A DNA stretch of 26,039 nucleotides from Thermoproteota archaeon (lineage in GTDB: Archaea > Thermoproteota > Methanomethylicia > Methanomethylicales > B66-G16). A program made the translations under genes and the position numbers. Below the pieces are notes generated by a model. The model ran no database searches and was not told where the DNA came from. It saw only the letters and a program-made list of their open reading frames with translations. The DNA is taken from the NCBI GenBank assembly GCA_003649085.1, contig QMQV01000013.1, positions 1 through 26,039 of the forward strand. The letters run 5' to 3'. Below are positions 1 through 7,230 of the stretch, in pieces; position 1 is the first letter of the stretch; every line of letters begins with the position of its first letter.

Positions 1-567
1 GTATATGCCAGTGCCACAATACGTCAATAATACTAAGCCCAGTGACAACAACCACGCATCATACCCCTTTACTATGATGGCATAGACGATTAATGGGCTT
101 GTAGCTAACATAGCGGTACCACAAAATAGAAACGGTGTGCCGATCTGTAGTCCCTTCTTAACGTACTCCCTCTCTACAGCAAAGTGGACAGCTAATAACG
201 CTATGCCAAGCGCAAAATACCAGTCAAAGACTGAGTAAAAAACTGACGGCTTTGGTATAGAGTAAATTACTGCGAAGGGTATGGAAAACGACAGAACCCA
301 CCTGAGACCTTCACGAGGTATGTGAACTGCTTTTACAGGCGTAGGCGTTACCCGAGCAAGTAGGTAAACTATGAAAGCTACGAAAGTAAACATCAAAGCT
401 ACAGCTATTGTCCACTGCATACGATGCAATCCAAGCAACAACGCGATAAGCCAGTAGCCCGCAATAGCCATACCCCATACGAAGAAGTTTACTGCTGCTA
501 TAAAGGACCCCATGTATTTCTTAAGCCTATCAGCGTAGTCAGCAAGTTTAGCAACTTCCTCAACCAC
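1..567 (-). CDS. Multi-pass membrane protein, 3' end cut by window edge
   Basis: I do not recognise the family. Reading the minus strand from a GTG at 567 gives 189 open codons to the window edge. The N-terminus is a short charged helix (MVEEVAKLADYADRLKKY), followed by about six hydrophobic segments, at roughly residues 20-42, 47-65, 85-102, 107-125, 134-155 and 162-182. The start was chosen because GGAGGTG lies about 8 bases upstream and an in-frame TAA lies further up. A TATA-like TTATAA at 607-612 is suitably placed. No metal-binding or catalytic motif is visible. It is shown as a gene by sustained open frame and hydrophobic periodicity; the opposite-strand ORF at 424-612 is its shadow. 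Confidence 0.75.
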   Translation of the reverse strand, partial: MVEEVAKLADYADRLKKYMGSFIAAVNFFVWGMAIAGYWLIALLLGLHRMQWTIAVALMFTFVAFIVYLLARVTPTPVKAVHIPREGLRWVLSFSIPFAVIYSIPKPSVFYSVFDWYFALGIALLAVHFAVEREYVKKGLQIGTPFLFCGTAMLATSPLIVYAIIVKGYDAWLLSLGLVLLTYCGTGIY

Positions 568-606
568 TTTCTCACCACCTCCAAGATAAGAAAACGCTAT
601 GGAGGG

Positions 607-612
607 TTATAA
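607..612 (-). promoter_or_regulatory. TATA-like box for the membrane protein gene
   Basis: TTATAA on the minus strand lies about 40 bases before the GTG start at 567, which is compatible with a transcript start near 583 and a short leader carrying the GGAGGTG ribosome site. This is based on sequence match and spacing only. Confidence 0.4.
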
Positions 613-660
613 GGCGTGGAAAAGCTCTTAAGCTGAGAGAGCATGAGGTGCACGCTTAGC

Positions 661-1071
661 TTAATACCCTTTCCTAACCTTAAGCCCTAGCTCATCTCTA
701 AAACACCAGAGACCTTCTCCCGGGTCTATAATCGATATCCTGAGACCACTCAGTAACTTATCGTTTAGAAGCGTTAGCCCTCCACTCGACACATACGCAT
801 GCGATTGAACCGGCCCAACAACTCTATCCTCGGCAACAGCGTACACGTCGAGAACTTCGACGCTCTTCGGCATTAAGATCTTTGAGCCATCAGCTAAAAC
901 CCTCTCAACTAAGATCGTGGAGAATTCCTCACCTAGTACAAAGCGTACAATGTTCTGTGGTAGTAGGATTTCAGGCTCTTCCCCAATAAAACCGCTATTG
1001 GCTATTCCTAGAACCTCCGCGCACCTACTTTCCTTACATACCCTTATCTTAAGCTTTAGCAACTTTAACAC
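661..1071 (-). CDS. Retropepsin-fold (clan AA aspartic protease-like) protein, Asn at the Asp position
   Basis: A 136-residue all-beta-looking protein. The order of features fits archaeal single-domain retropepsin-like proteins: an N-terminal strand (LKLKIRV), the flap-side motif IANSGF at about residues 24-29, then EILLP, and a C-terminal GEGLWCFRDE that resembles the GLWRFR ending I associate with this family. The catalytic D-T/S-G is N-S-G here, so the canonical aspartyl nucleophile is missing; activity is doubtful. It starts at GTG 1071, directly after an in-frame TAG, and overlaps by 23 bases the small ORF at 1049-1159, suggesting translational coupling. A related, frameshifted copy lies at 11233-11591. 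The family call is by motif recall, not a search. Confidence 0.65.
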   Translation of the reverse strand: MLKLLKLKIRVCKESRCAEVLGIANSGFIGEEPEILLPQNIVRFVLGEEFSTILVERVLADGSKILMPKSVEVLDVYAVAEDRVVGPVQSHAYVSSGGLTLLNDKLLSGLRISIIDPGEGLWCFRDELGLKVRKGY

Positions 1072-1159
1072 CTAGACTTGGCGGTAAAATCGTTAGCAGG
1101 TAGTTTTCCTCTTGTTTAATGACTTCAGGTGGTAGGAGCGTTAAGATGTATTCCTCCAT
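1049..1159 (-). CDS. Small ORF (36 aa) overlapping the retropepsin-like gene
   Basis: An ATG-started 36-codon frame (MEEYILTLLPPEVIKQEENY...) ends inside the first codons of the downstream retropepsin-like gene. A minus-strand TATA-like TTTTAAAT at 1196-1203 lies about 40 bases before its ATG, so the transcript would start upstream of this ORF rather than at the protease gene. The ribosome site is weak. The second retropepsin-like locus has an ORF of the same length in the same relative frame (11151-11261), which is the main support. The end similarity (GVKVAKA) is partly forced by the overlapping protease codons. No function can be assigned. Confidence 0.35.
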   Translation of the reverse strand: MEEYILTLLPPEVIKQEENYLLTILPPSLGVKVAKA

Positions 1160-1195
1160 CTTGCTCTAAGCCTCGACATACAGTTATCGTAGCGC

Positions 1196-1203
1196 ATTTA
1201 AAA
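1196..1203 (-). promoter_or_regulatory. TATA-like box upstream of the small ORF/retropepsin unit
   Basis: TTTTAAAT on the minus strand sits between the CitG-like gene stop (1252) and the small ORF start (1159). It suggests the unit has its own promoter despite lying in line behind the cofactor genes. It is called on base composition and spacing. Confidence 0.35.
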
Positions 1204-1251
1204 CTGTTATGGTTAAACGCTAAGAAAAAGCCTTAAGCTTTAATAGCTTCT

Positions 1252-2223
1252 TTACGGCTTGAAGCCATTGAGCAAAGCTACCATAAGCGTTGAGCACGTC
1301 AAATCAGCTGTTGAACCTGGGTTTAGCAAGCTCCCCTTAGATCTAAGCTCTTCATCAAAGCTATAGAGCATTTTAAGCCCCTCTTCTGAAAAAGCTCCCC
1401 CTAAGCTTAAGACTATGTTTGCTTTACGCGATACCTCTAGAGCCTTCTGGTAGCCAGCTTTTCGCATAATTAGCGAATCAGGCTCTTTAGACAATATCTC
1501 CAGGAACGCTTGTATCGTCGACTTATTGAAGTCGCCTGAAGCTAAGTAGGCTTTTTTAAATGCTGGAAAGCCTATGTTAAAGGTTATGTGGAAACACGTT
1601 ATCCACTCCTTAGCAACGCTATCTCGATCTTTAGCTATCTTGAACACATCACTTACCGTAAACCCTCTCCTGTAGATTTCCTCTATAGACTTCTTATCTG
1701 TGACATCTAGCTCCTCAGCTTTTCCAAGACCTCCTGGCTTAGCGATCCTAATGGCTTCGTAGATGGCTGCCGCATCTCTTGAGGTAGTGTTTTCAGTAAA
1801 GATGGGGATGCAGCTTCTAAGCTCTTCAATAGATGTATAGCCTAGCGTTTTAGCGTAGCATGCAGCCATCGTGAGAGGAGTTAATAGCATTAACGAGCCT
1901 AAACATGTGTTTCCGCCACGTTGAGCTTTCTTAACCTCCTTAACAGCGTCTCTCACTATCTTGCCGATGCCAGCTTGATGCGGCCCTATGATTCCCTTAG
2001 CGACTTCAATGCCCTTCTTAGCAGCTTTGTAGAAGAGAGGCATAGCTGCTACAGCTGACGCCACGTAGTGTTCAAACTTAGTGTCAGGGTGATCTGCAAG
2101 CCTATGCACGTTTCCAGGCTTAGGGTAGCTGCTGACTTCTAATAACATAGCTAGCTGGGCGCACTTCACGACCTCGTCAGCTACTTTGCGCAAGATGCCA
2201 TCAACCCCTTTTAACCTTTTCAA
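1252..2223 (-). CDS. Triphosphoribosyl-dephospho-CoA synthase (CitG/MdcB)-family protein of C1-cofactor clusters
   Basis: A 323-residue helical protein with CitG-family landmarks: YPKPGNVHR near residue 34, RGGNTCLGSLMLL near 104, NTTSRDAAAIYEA near 145, WITCFHITFNIGFPAF near 208 and LNPGSTADL near the C-terminus. CitG itself makes the prosthetic-group precursor of citrate lyase, but no citrate or malonate decarboxylase genes are here. Archaea and methylotrophs with H4MPT/methanofuran pathways carry a paralogue among their C1 genes, and I infer this one belongs to that group; its reaction is unproven. The start is TTG 2223, overlapping the upstream ATP-grasp gene by 23 bases. A TTG at 2193, preceded by AAAAGGGG, is an alternative start. 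Confidence 0.8.
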   Translation of the reverse strand: MKRLKGVDGILRKVADEVVKCAQLAMLLEVSSYPKPGNVHRLADHPDTKFEHYVASAVAAMPLFYKAAKKGIEVAKGIIGPHQAGIGKIVRDAVKEVKKAQRGGNTCLGSLMLLTPLTMAACYAKTLGYTSIEELRSCIPIFTENTTSRDAAAIYEAIRIAKPGGLGKAEELDVTDKKSIEEIYRRGFTVSDVFKIAKDRDSVAKEWITCFHITFNIGFPAFKKAYLASGDFNKSTIQAFLEILSKEPDSLIMRKAGYQKALEVSRKANIVLSLGGAFSEEGLKMLYSFDEELRSKGSLLNPGSTADLTCSTLMVALLNGFKP

Positions 2224-3091
2224 TCACGTAGTCTACTATCGCTTCAGCTATGTTGACCTTCGTTACGGACTGCAGCCCTCTCCATCCAGGTTGACTATTG
2301 ACCTCTGTTACTAACATGCCATCCGGTCCCTCAAGTATGTCTACGCCAGCGACTTCGCAACCAAGAGCTTTACAAGCCCTTAACGCGAGCTCAGCAAGCT
2401 CTTCTGAGGGCTTTAGAGACTTTGGTTTTGCGCCTTGAGCTACGTTAGTCTTCCAGTTTAAAGCCTCTCTATACATGCCAGCTATGACACGATCGCCCAC
2501 CACAAAGAGCCTTATGTCACGGTTATGGTGTGGTATAAATTCCTGCACATAAAGCACGCACCTCATATACTTTAGCGTTCGGAAAATTCTCTCAGCTACG
2601 TCCTCATCAACAAGTCTGCTTACACCTATACCTCTTGAGCCAAAAAGCGGCTTTAATACAGCATCTACGTTAAACGCTTTTAAAGCTCTAATCGCTTCGT
2701 CAGGCTCCTCGGTGACAACTGTTTTAGGCACTTTAACGCCATGTTCTGCCAGGATGCTGAGAGCTTGAAACTTATCTACAGCTCTCTCAATAGCTGAGGG
2801 CTTATTGATAACTACTACGCCTAGGCGCTCTAAGGTGTGTAATATGTCTAGCCTGAAAATGCCCTGGTCGAGCGTGCTTCTACCAATAGGTCTGACGATG
2901 ACTGCGTCTAAGGAGGATAAGTCTACGCCAAATGCTTGGGCTTTGACACCATTACCTTCAACGCTTAAAGCAACCTTACTTAAGGGGAAGACGAAGCGAT
3001 CGACGCCTCTCTTAGCTAAGGCTTCGAGGAGCTGTGAAGTAGGCCAAGAGATAGCTGTTTTAGCGGCTATGCCGATCTTCAAAGACGACAC
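2201..3091 (-). CDS. RimK-family ATP-grasp ligase, probably glutamate ligase of a C1 cofactor
   Basis: A 296-residue ATP-grasp protein. It shows the N-terminal pre-ATP-grasp domain, the nucleotide-binding VLKPLFGSRGIGVSRL stretch, YVQEFIPHHNRDIRLFVVGD, and the magnesium-binding EVNSQPGWRGLQ close to the end. This layout fits the RimK/CofF/MptN group, which adds L-glutamate to a carboxylate using ATP. MptN glutamylates tetrahydromethanopterin, and a relative occurs in methylotroph C1 clusters, so a similar role is likely; the exact acceptor cannot be read from sequence. MfnD (tyramine-glutamate ligase) is a less likely alternative. It starts at GTG 3091 and is translationally linked to the CitG-like gene. 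It is divergent from mfnB. Confidence 0.8.
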   Translation of the reverse strand: MSSLKIGIAAKTAISWPTSQLLEALAKRGVDRFVFPLSKVALSVEGNGVKAQAFGVDLSSLDAVIVRPIGRSTLDQGIFRLDILHTLERLGVVVINKPSAIERAVDKFQALSILAEHGVKVPKTVVTEEPDEAIRALKAFNVDAVLKPLFGSRGIGVSRLVDEDVAERIFRTLKYMRCVLYVQEFIPHHNRDIRLFVVGDRVIAGMYREALNWKTNVAQGAKPKSLKPSEELAELALRACKALGCEVAGVDILEGPDGMLVTEVNSQPGWRGLQSVTKVNIAEAIVDYVIEKVKRG

Positions 3092-3216
3092 CGTCTTTCA
3101 AGAAAGAATTGAAATACAAGGAGCTTAACTTTTCGCCAAATAAAAATCTTCAAGCAAATAAGGTAAAGCCTAAAGCTAAGCCAAGTTAAGCTTCAAAGCG
3201 AGCAGGGGCCTAAGAG

Positions 3217-3921
3217 ATGAAAGTGCTTATAAGCGTAAGGGATAGGGAGGAAGCTGATATCGCGCTTAAAGCTGGAGTGGACATATTGGACATCAAGGAG
3301 CCCATGGAGGGGTCGTTAGGCGCTCCAAGCCCACAGGCAATAAAGCAGGTAGTAGACTTGGCAAGGAATAAGGTTGAGGTAAGCGCAGCGATAGGAGACT
3401 TAGACTATAAGCCAAATCAAGCCTCGCTAGCAGCATTAGCTACAGCTAGCTTAGGGGTTGATTACATTAAGTTGGGGATGCGTGGGATAAGCTCGTTGGC
3501 TGATGGCATAGCTTTAGTAAAACAAGTTAAGGAGGCCTTAAGCTTCTTCAACCTTAAACCTAAACTGGTAATCGCAAGCTATGGCGACTACGTTAGGGCA
3601 GGAACATTAAACCCCAAACAAGTACTGAAGATAGCTGAGACGTGCGAAGCTGACTTCTTCATGTTAGACACGTATATCAAGGATGGCAAGAGCTTGCTAT
3701 CTTTCACCAGCTTAGAGCAGCTAAAGGAGCTTATAGCGAAATCTCATGGCTTAGGGTTAAAGATAGCCTTGGCAGGCTCTTTGAGCTTAGATGACGCTTT
3801 AAAGCTTAAGCCTCTGGAACCAGATGTCTTAGGCTTTAGGAAAGCTGCTTGTAGCGGTAATAGGTTAGACAAGCTATCCTTAATTAAAGCTAGGGAACTT
3901 GTTGAAAAGCTAAGATCTTAA
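3217..3921 (+). CDS. mfnB: (5-formylfuran-3-yl)methyl phosphate synthase, MfnB
   Basis: A cytosolic TIM-barrel aldolase that condenses two glyceraldehyde-3-phosphates into the furan precursor of methanofuran. All residues I associate with the M. jannaschii enzyme are at the same positions: Schiff-base Lys27 (DILDIKEP), Lys85 (DYIKLGMRG), Asp151 and Lys155 (MLDTYIKDGK). The length of 234 is full size for the family. The ATG at 3217 is the first good start. Its stop (3919-3921) abuts the stop of the convergent acidic protein gene with no bases between. It lies divergent from the ATP-grasp/CitG-like pair and a few kb from mfnE and mfnF, so the methanofuran genes are clustered but split across strands. 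Confidence 0.93.
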   Translation: MKVLISVRDREEADIALKAGVDILDIKEPMEGSLGAPSPQAIKQVVDLARNKVEVSAAIGDLDYKPNQASLAALATASLGVDYIKLGMRGISSLADGIALVKQVKEALSFFNLKPKLVIASYGDYVRAGTLNPKQVLKIAETCEADFFMLDTYIKDGKSLLSFTSLEQLKELIAKSHGLGLKIALAGSLSLDDALKLKPLEPDVLGFRKAACSGNRLDKLSLIKARELVEKLRS

Positions 3922-4308
3922 CTACTCCACCCTTATTCTAAACCCTCTTTCCCTCTTATCCTTCCTATCTTCTTCACTGCTTACATCTACCTCTCGAACT
4001 AGTGGTTTTCGCTTTTCTTCCTCTTCTTCGTCTATGAAGCGTATGCGCCTCTCTTCTCCTTCAAGCCCCACTATGCGCGCTCCAGGATATTTCTCTTCAA
4101 TTTCTCTTCTTAGAGCTTCCTTGTCCACATCTCCGTGTGTTTCTACGTGGACGACCGGTCTTCCTATGTTGTCGTAGGTGACGGTTATTGAATAGCCTCC
4201 TGAGCCTTCAGCTGCAAACGCTCCTGATTCAAGTTTTTCAAAGATTTCGTCAAATTCCTTGAAGAAGTCGTCGAAGAAGCTAAAGGGAGATCTACGCCTC
4301 TTGCTCAC
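3922..4308 (-). CDS. Charged conserved archaeal hypothetical protein
   Basis: A 128-residue protein I cannot assign. It starts with a basic stretch (SKRRRSPF), then an aromatic/acidic amphipathic helix (FFDDFFKEFDEIFEKLE, about residues 11-27). Next comes a compact beta-alpha core with YSITVTYDNIGRPVVHVET and LRREIEEKYPGARIVGLE (about 39-84), then a highly charged tail with an acidic run (DEEEEEKRK) and KDKRERG. The core resembles a family of small archaeal proteins of unknown function I have seen in Thermoproteota. An adaptor or chaperone-like role would be a guess. GTG start 4308 follows AGAGGTG at about 10 bases. It is divergent from TIP49 with 146 bp between starts. Confidence 0.7.
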   Translation of the reverse strand: MSKRRRSPFSFFDDFFKEFDEIFEKLESGAFAAEGSGGYSITVTYDNIGRPVVHVETHGDVDKEALRREIEEKYPGARIVGLEGEERRIRFIDEEEEEKRKPLVREVDVSSEEDRKDKRERGFRIRVE

Positions 4309-4454
4309 TAGGCTTTACACCTCTAAAAGCCGGTTGTTGAAGTTGTGGTCTTAAATGTTTCTGTAGATTGTTTTGAAGGTGTTTTACGTAGCGTTGAATT
4401 TTTCTCAGCCTGAATATCTCCTATCATAGTGGGAGTGTGTTGGAGGGGGTTATT

Positions 4455-5825
4455 TTGTCGAGTTTGATTAGAGAAGCACCTGCTATTGCGAGGTTTGAGA
4501 GGGTTGGTGCTCATACCCATATCAAGGGTCTTGGCTTAGACGAGCATGGTAGAGCTGTCAAAATTAAGGACGGGATGGTTGGGCAGGAGCGTGCTAGAGA
4601 AGCTGCTGGGCTTGTAGTTAAGATGATTAAAGATGGCAAACTGGCAGGTAGGCTGGTGATCTTAGCTGGTCCGCCGGGGACGGGTAAGACTGCCATAGCT
4701 GTGGCTATTGCTAGGGAGCTTGGCCTCAACGTCCCGTTTATTGAGATGAGCGGTGCTGAGGCGTTTAGCGCTGAACGCAAGAAGACTGACGTGCTCATGG
4801 AGGCTATGAGGAAGTGTATAGGCGTTGAAATACATGAAATGCGCGAGGTCTATGAAGGGGAGATAACCAAGATCGACATACGGACGGCTCCACACCCATA
4901 CAATCCATATCAAAGGGTTATCGAAAGCGCTAAGGTGACTTTAAGGACAGCTGATGAAGAGCGTACTTTAGAAGTTGGCGAGGATATAGCTGCACAGCTT
5001 GTACAAGCTGGTGCTAAGGAAGGTGTTGTAATACAAATTGATGCTGAAACCGGCCGCGTCACGCCATTGGGGATTTGTGAGGAAAGCAGTCTAGCGAAGC
5101 AATATGAAGTTGACACGAAAGCTAAGGTTCCTAGACCGAAGGGCAAGATTAGGAAGCAGAAGGAGTTTGTCTATCACGTCACCTTAGCCGACTTAGACAA
5201 GATGGCTGCCCGTAGAAGAGGAGGGCTGTTCTCGTTGCTTTTCGGAGGTAGTGAAGAGAAGGAGATTAGCCCTGAGGTCAGGATGGAAGTTGATCGGCAG
5301 GTTAAAGAAATGGTCGATCAGGGCAAGGCATTCCTACATCCGGGCGTGCTCTTCATAGATGACGCTCATCTACTTGATCTCGAATGCTTCAGCTTTATCT
5401 GTAGGGCTATCGAGAGCGAGCTCGCGCCAATAGTCATCTTAGCCACTAACAGAGGCTTTACTAGAATACGCGGCACAGACGTAGAGGCCCCGCTTGGCTT
5501 TCCACCAGATCTCTTGGATAGAGCTATAATAATTGGCACTGAATCCTACGATGAAGAAAGCGTTAGGGAGATTATCAAGATAAGGGCTAGAGAGGAAAAC
5601 GTTGAAGTTGAGGAAGAGGCTTTGAAGAAGTTAACTGAAATTGGAACTAAGAGAAGCTTACGCTATGCTGTCCAACTGTTGAGCATCGCTGCTGAACAAG
5701 CTAAGGTAGGTGGCTCTCCAAAGATAACCGCTAAAGACGTTGAACGCGTAGACTGGCTCTTCATGGACATAGGAGAGGCTGTAGAGCACTTAAAGAGGTA
5801 TGAAGCTCTAATGCTAAAGCACTAG
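4455..5825 (+). CDS. TIP49/RuvB-like AAA+ ATPase (archaeal RuvBL/Pontin-Reptin homologue)
   Basis: About 456 residues. Order of parts: the N-terminal RFERVGAHTHIKGLG signature of the family, Walker A GPPGTGKT (about residues 72-79), the inserted OB-like domain II (roughly 115-265), Walker B LFIDDAHLLDLE (about 299-310), sensor 1 ATNRG, the RGT..APLGFPPDLLDR arginine-finger region, and the C-terminal sensor 2 helix with SLRYAVQLL. Eukaryotic homologues act in chromatin remodelling and snoRNP assembly; the archaeal role is unsettled. The Walker B second acidic residue is Asp303 where RuvBL proteins have Glu. I chose TTG 4455 over GTG 4437 because GGAGGGGG at 4442-4449 gives normal spacing and the N-terminus then fits the family. 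Confidence 0.9.
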   Translation: MSSLIREAPAIARFERVGAHTHIKGLGLDEHGRAVKIKDGMVGQERAREAAGLVVKMIKDGKLAGRLVILAGPPGTGKTAIAVAIARELGLNVPFIEMSGAEAFSAERKKTDVLMEAMRKCIGVEIHEMREVYEGEITKIDIRTAPHPYNPYQRVIESAKVTLRTADEERTLEVGEDIAAQLVQAGAKEGVVIQIDAETGRVTPLGICEESSLAKQYEVDTKAKVPRPKGKIRKQKEFVYHVTLADLDKMAARRRGGLFSLLFGGSEEKEISPEVRMEVDRQVKEMVDQGKAFLHPGVLFIDDAHLLDLECFSFICRAIESELAPIVILATNRGFTRIRGTDVEAPLGFPPDLLDRAIIIGTESYDEESVREIIKIRAREENVEVEEEALKKLTEIGTKRSLRYAVQLLSIAAEQAKVGGSPKITAKDVERVDWLFMDIGEAVEHLKRYEALMLKH

Positions 5826-5850
5826 ATTAAGCTGAGAACTAGCCTACCAT

Positions 5851-5859
5851 TCTTTTTCT
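5851..5859 (+). terminator. T-rich tract, possible TIP49 terminator
   Basis: TCTTTTTCT begins 26 bases after the TIP49 stop and precedes the vapB promoter region. Archaeal terminators often consist only of such T tracts. No stem-loop is evident. Confidence 0.3.
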
Positions 5860-5886
5860 CTGACAGCTGGAGAAGAGCTTAAGAAT

Positions 5887-5906
5887 TTGGAATTGGCAAT
5901 TTCCAA
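5887..5906. promoter_or_regulatory. Inverted repeat upstream of first vapBC, candidate autoregulatory operator
   Basis: TTGGAA and TTCCAA form 6-base arms separated by 8 bases. They lie directly before the ribosome site (AAGG at about 5909) of the vapB gene. VapB antitoxins commonly bind such palindromes at their own promoter. It is seen by eye; function is inferred. Confidence 0.4.
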
Positions 5907-5920
5907 TTAAGGTGCTCAAC

Positions 5921-6130
5921 TTGTCTACTACAACGATAACTGTTAGCCGCGAAACTAAGGAGCTTTTAGAGTCTTTACGAGGCAATATGACTTGGGATGA
6001 GTTTCTTAAGAAGCTGGCGTTGGAGTTGAAGAGGGAGAAAGCTAGGAGGGCTATTGAGTCCTTACGATCTACTGCCTTTAAACGCGATATATCTGAAGAT
6101 GAGAGTAGGCTGAGGCTTGGATTGCATTGA
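5921..6130 (+). CDS. VapB-type antitoxin (first vapBC pair)
   Basis: About 69 residues. The N-terminal strand TTTITVSRETKELLESLRG is a short DNA-binding strand plus helix typical of ribbon-helix-helix or related antitoxins. The rest is a charged helix (FLKKLALELKREKARRAIESL) of the kind that wraps the PIN toxin. TTG 5921 was preferred over GTG 5912 because AAGGTG lies about 8 bases before it. The stop overlaps the toxin start as TTGA, so the two are translationally coupled. Which VapB subfamily it belongs to is not decidable here. Confidence 0.8.
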   Translation: MSTTTITVSRETKELLESLRGNMTWDEFLKKLALELKREKARRAIESLRSTAFKRDISEDESRLRLGLH

Positions 6131-6483
6131 AGGTGTTAATTGATACTGATAAGCTAATTGACATTGAGAAAGGCGTTGAGGAGTTGCCGGAAGCTGAAAA
6201 CTACATTTCGGTTATCACGTTATATGAGTATATACGTGGGCGTATTGACTACGAGGAAGCTAAGCGGGTCTTAGAGGATGCTTTTACAGTTTTGCCGTTG
6301 TCAAATGACGTTTTAGTAAAGGCTACAGAGATATGGCGTGATTTAAAGCTTAAAGGCTACGTCATAGATGATCGAGACTTATTAATTGGAGCTACAGCTA
6401 TCGTGCACGGCTTAAAGCTACATACTAGAAACTACAAGCACTTTGAAAGGCTAGTTCAATATGGCTTGGAGTTTTATACGTAG
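6127..6483 (+). CDS. VapC-type PIN-domain toxin (first pair)
   Basis: A 118-residue PIN ribonuclease. Visible active-site acids are Asp6 (VLIDTD), Glu34 (ITLYEYIRG) and Asp84 (DDRDLLIGATA), followed by the HTRNYKHF segment in which an Asn stands at the fourth acidic position, as in many VapCs. It would cleave RNA unless held by the preceding VapB. Its TTG start overlaps the antitoxin stop by four bases. Its last 10 bases overlap the 3' end of the convergent mfnE. Size and order are normal for a complete pair. Confidence 0.88.
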   Translation: MKVLIDTDKLIDIEKGVEELPEAENYISVITLYEYIRGRIDYEEAKRVLEDAFTVLPLSNDVLVKATEIWRDLKLKGYVIDDRDLLIGATAIVHGLKLHTRNYKHFERLVQYGLEFYT

Positions 6484-7190
6484 ATCGTGGTGTAAACATC
6501 TGGTTTTCCGCGAAGCGCGTTGACAACTCTATTTAAGTATAGCCCGTTTACCACGACGCAGCTTACTTGAGCCATCTTTAAGTAATGCGAAAAGCGCCGG
6601 TCTAAACAGCTTGAGCTTAGTTTTTCAAGATCTTGAACGTGGAGGTCTGTAAGCAGCTTTGCATCTTTATCTCGCTTAGGATCGCTCGTATAGACACCGT
6701 CAACATCCTTCACCAACACGAGCTTCCTGGGTTTAACGTAAGTAGCTATGTAAGCGGCTATGGAATCTGAAGTGATATTCCAAGATTTTTCAACTTCGAG
6801 ATTAAACCTCGATGATAGTGTTATGGGGATTTTAAACGAGTTTGCGTAAGCTAATAGCTCTTCTAAGCTTTCAACGAGGATTGAGCCATTAATTAGATGT
6901 GCTAATAGGTGGGCATATTGATCCATTCCTAAGACAGCCATGTCATGGGCTTTTTCTTCACTTATCAAGAACACCGCATAAGCTCTACGCACCACGTCTG
7001 CAAACCATCCTCCACCTGGCACGATAGCTAGCTTAAGCTCAAATCTAAGATCTGAAATCCCCCTGCACAAGGTAACTAAGGAATCTGGATAGTCTAGTAA
7101 GCTACCACCTATCTTAATTAAGCAGTCAACCTCTTTCTTATCAACAGGTTCTTCACGGCTTCTCAACACAAGCTCGCCTATCTGAGCCAT
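6474..7190 (-). CDS. mfnE: [5-(aminomethyl)furan-3-yl]methyl phosphate kinase, MfnE
   Basis: A 238-residue amino-acid-kinase-fold protein. It has the phosphate-binding KIGGSLLDYP near residue 27, PGGGWFADVVRRA near 59, and the C-terminal LVKDVDGVYTSDPKRDKDAKLL substrate/ATP segment. In the methanofuran pathway MfnE phosphorylates the aminomethylfuran phosphate made by MfnB and MfnC to the pyrophosphate that MfnF uses. Aspartokinase-type alternatives are less likely because the protein is short, lacks ACT domains and lies 40 bp downstream of mfnF on the same strand. ATG start at 7190. The last 10 bases run antisense to the convergent vapC. Confidence 0.87.
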   Translation of the reverse strand: MAQIGELVLRSREEPVDKKEVDCLIKIGGSLLDYPDSLVTLCRGISDLRFELKLAIVPGGGWFADVVRRAYAVFLISEEKAHDMAVLGMDQYAHLLAHLINGSILVESLEELLAYANSFKIPITLSSRFNLEVEKSWNITSDSIAAYIATYVKPRKLVLVKDVDGVYTSDPKRDKDAKLLTDLHVQDLEKLSSSCLDRRFSHYLKMAQVSCVVVNGLYLNRVVNALRGKPDVYTTIYV

Positions 7191-7230
7191 TTAGTAGTAA
7201 AACCACCTCATAAGAAGCTAAAAGTCCACG

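Noticed and set aside
424..612. 62-codon plus-strand ORF near the left end
   Set aside because: It is antisense to the start of a clearly hydrophobic minus-strand membrane protein gene with a good ribosome site.
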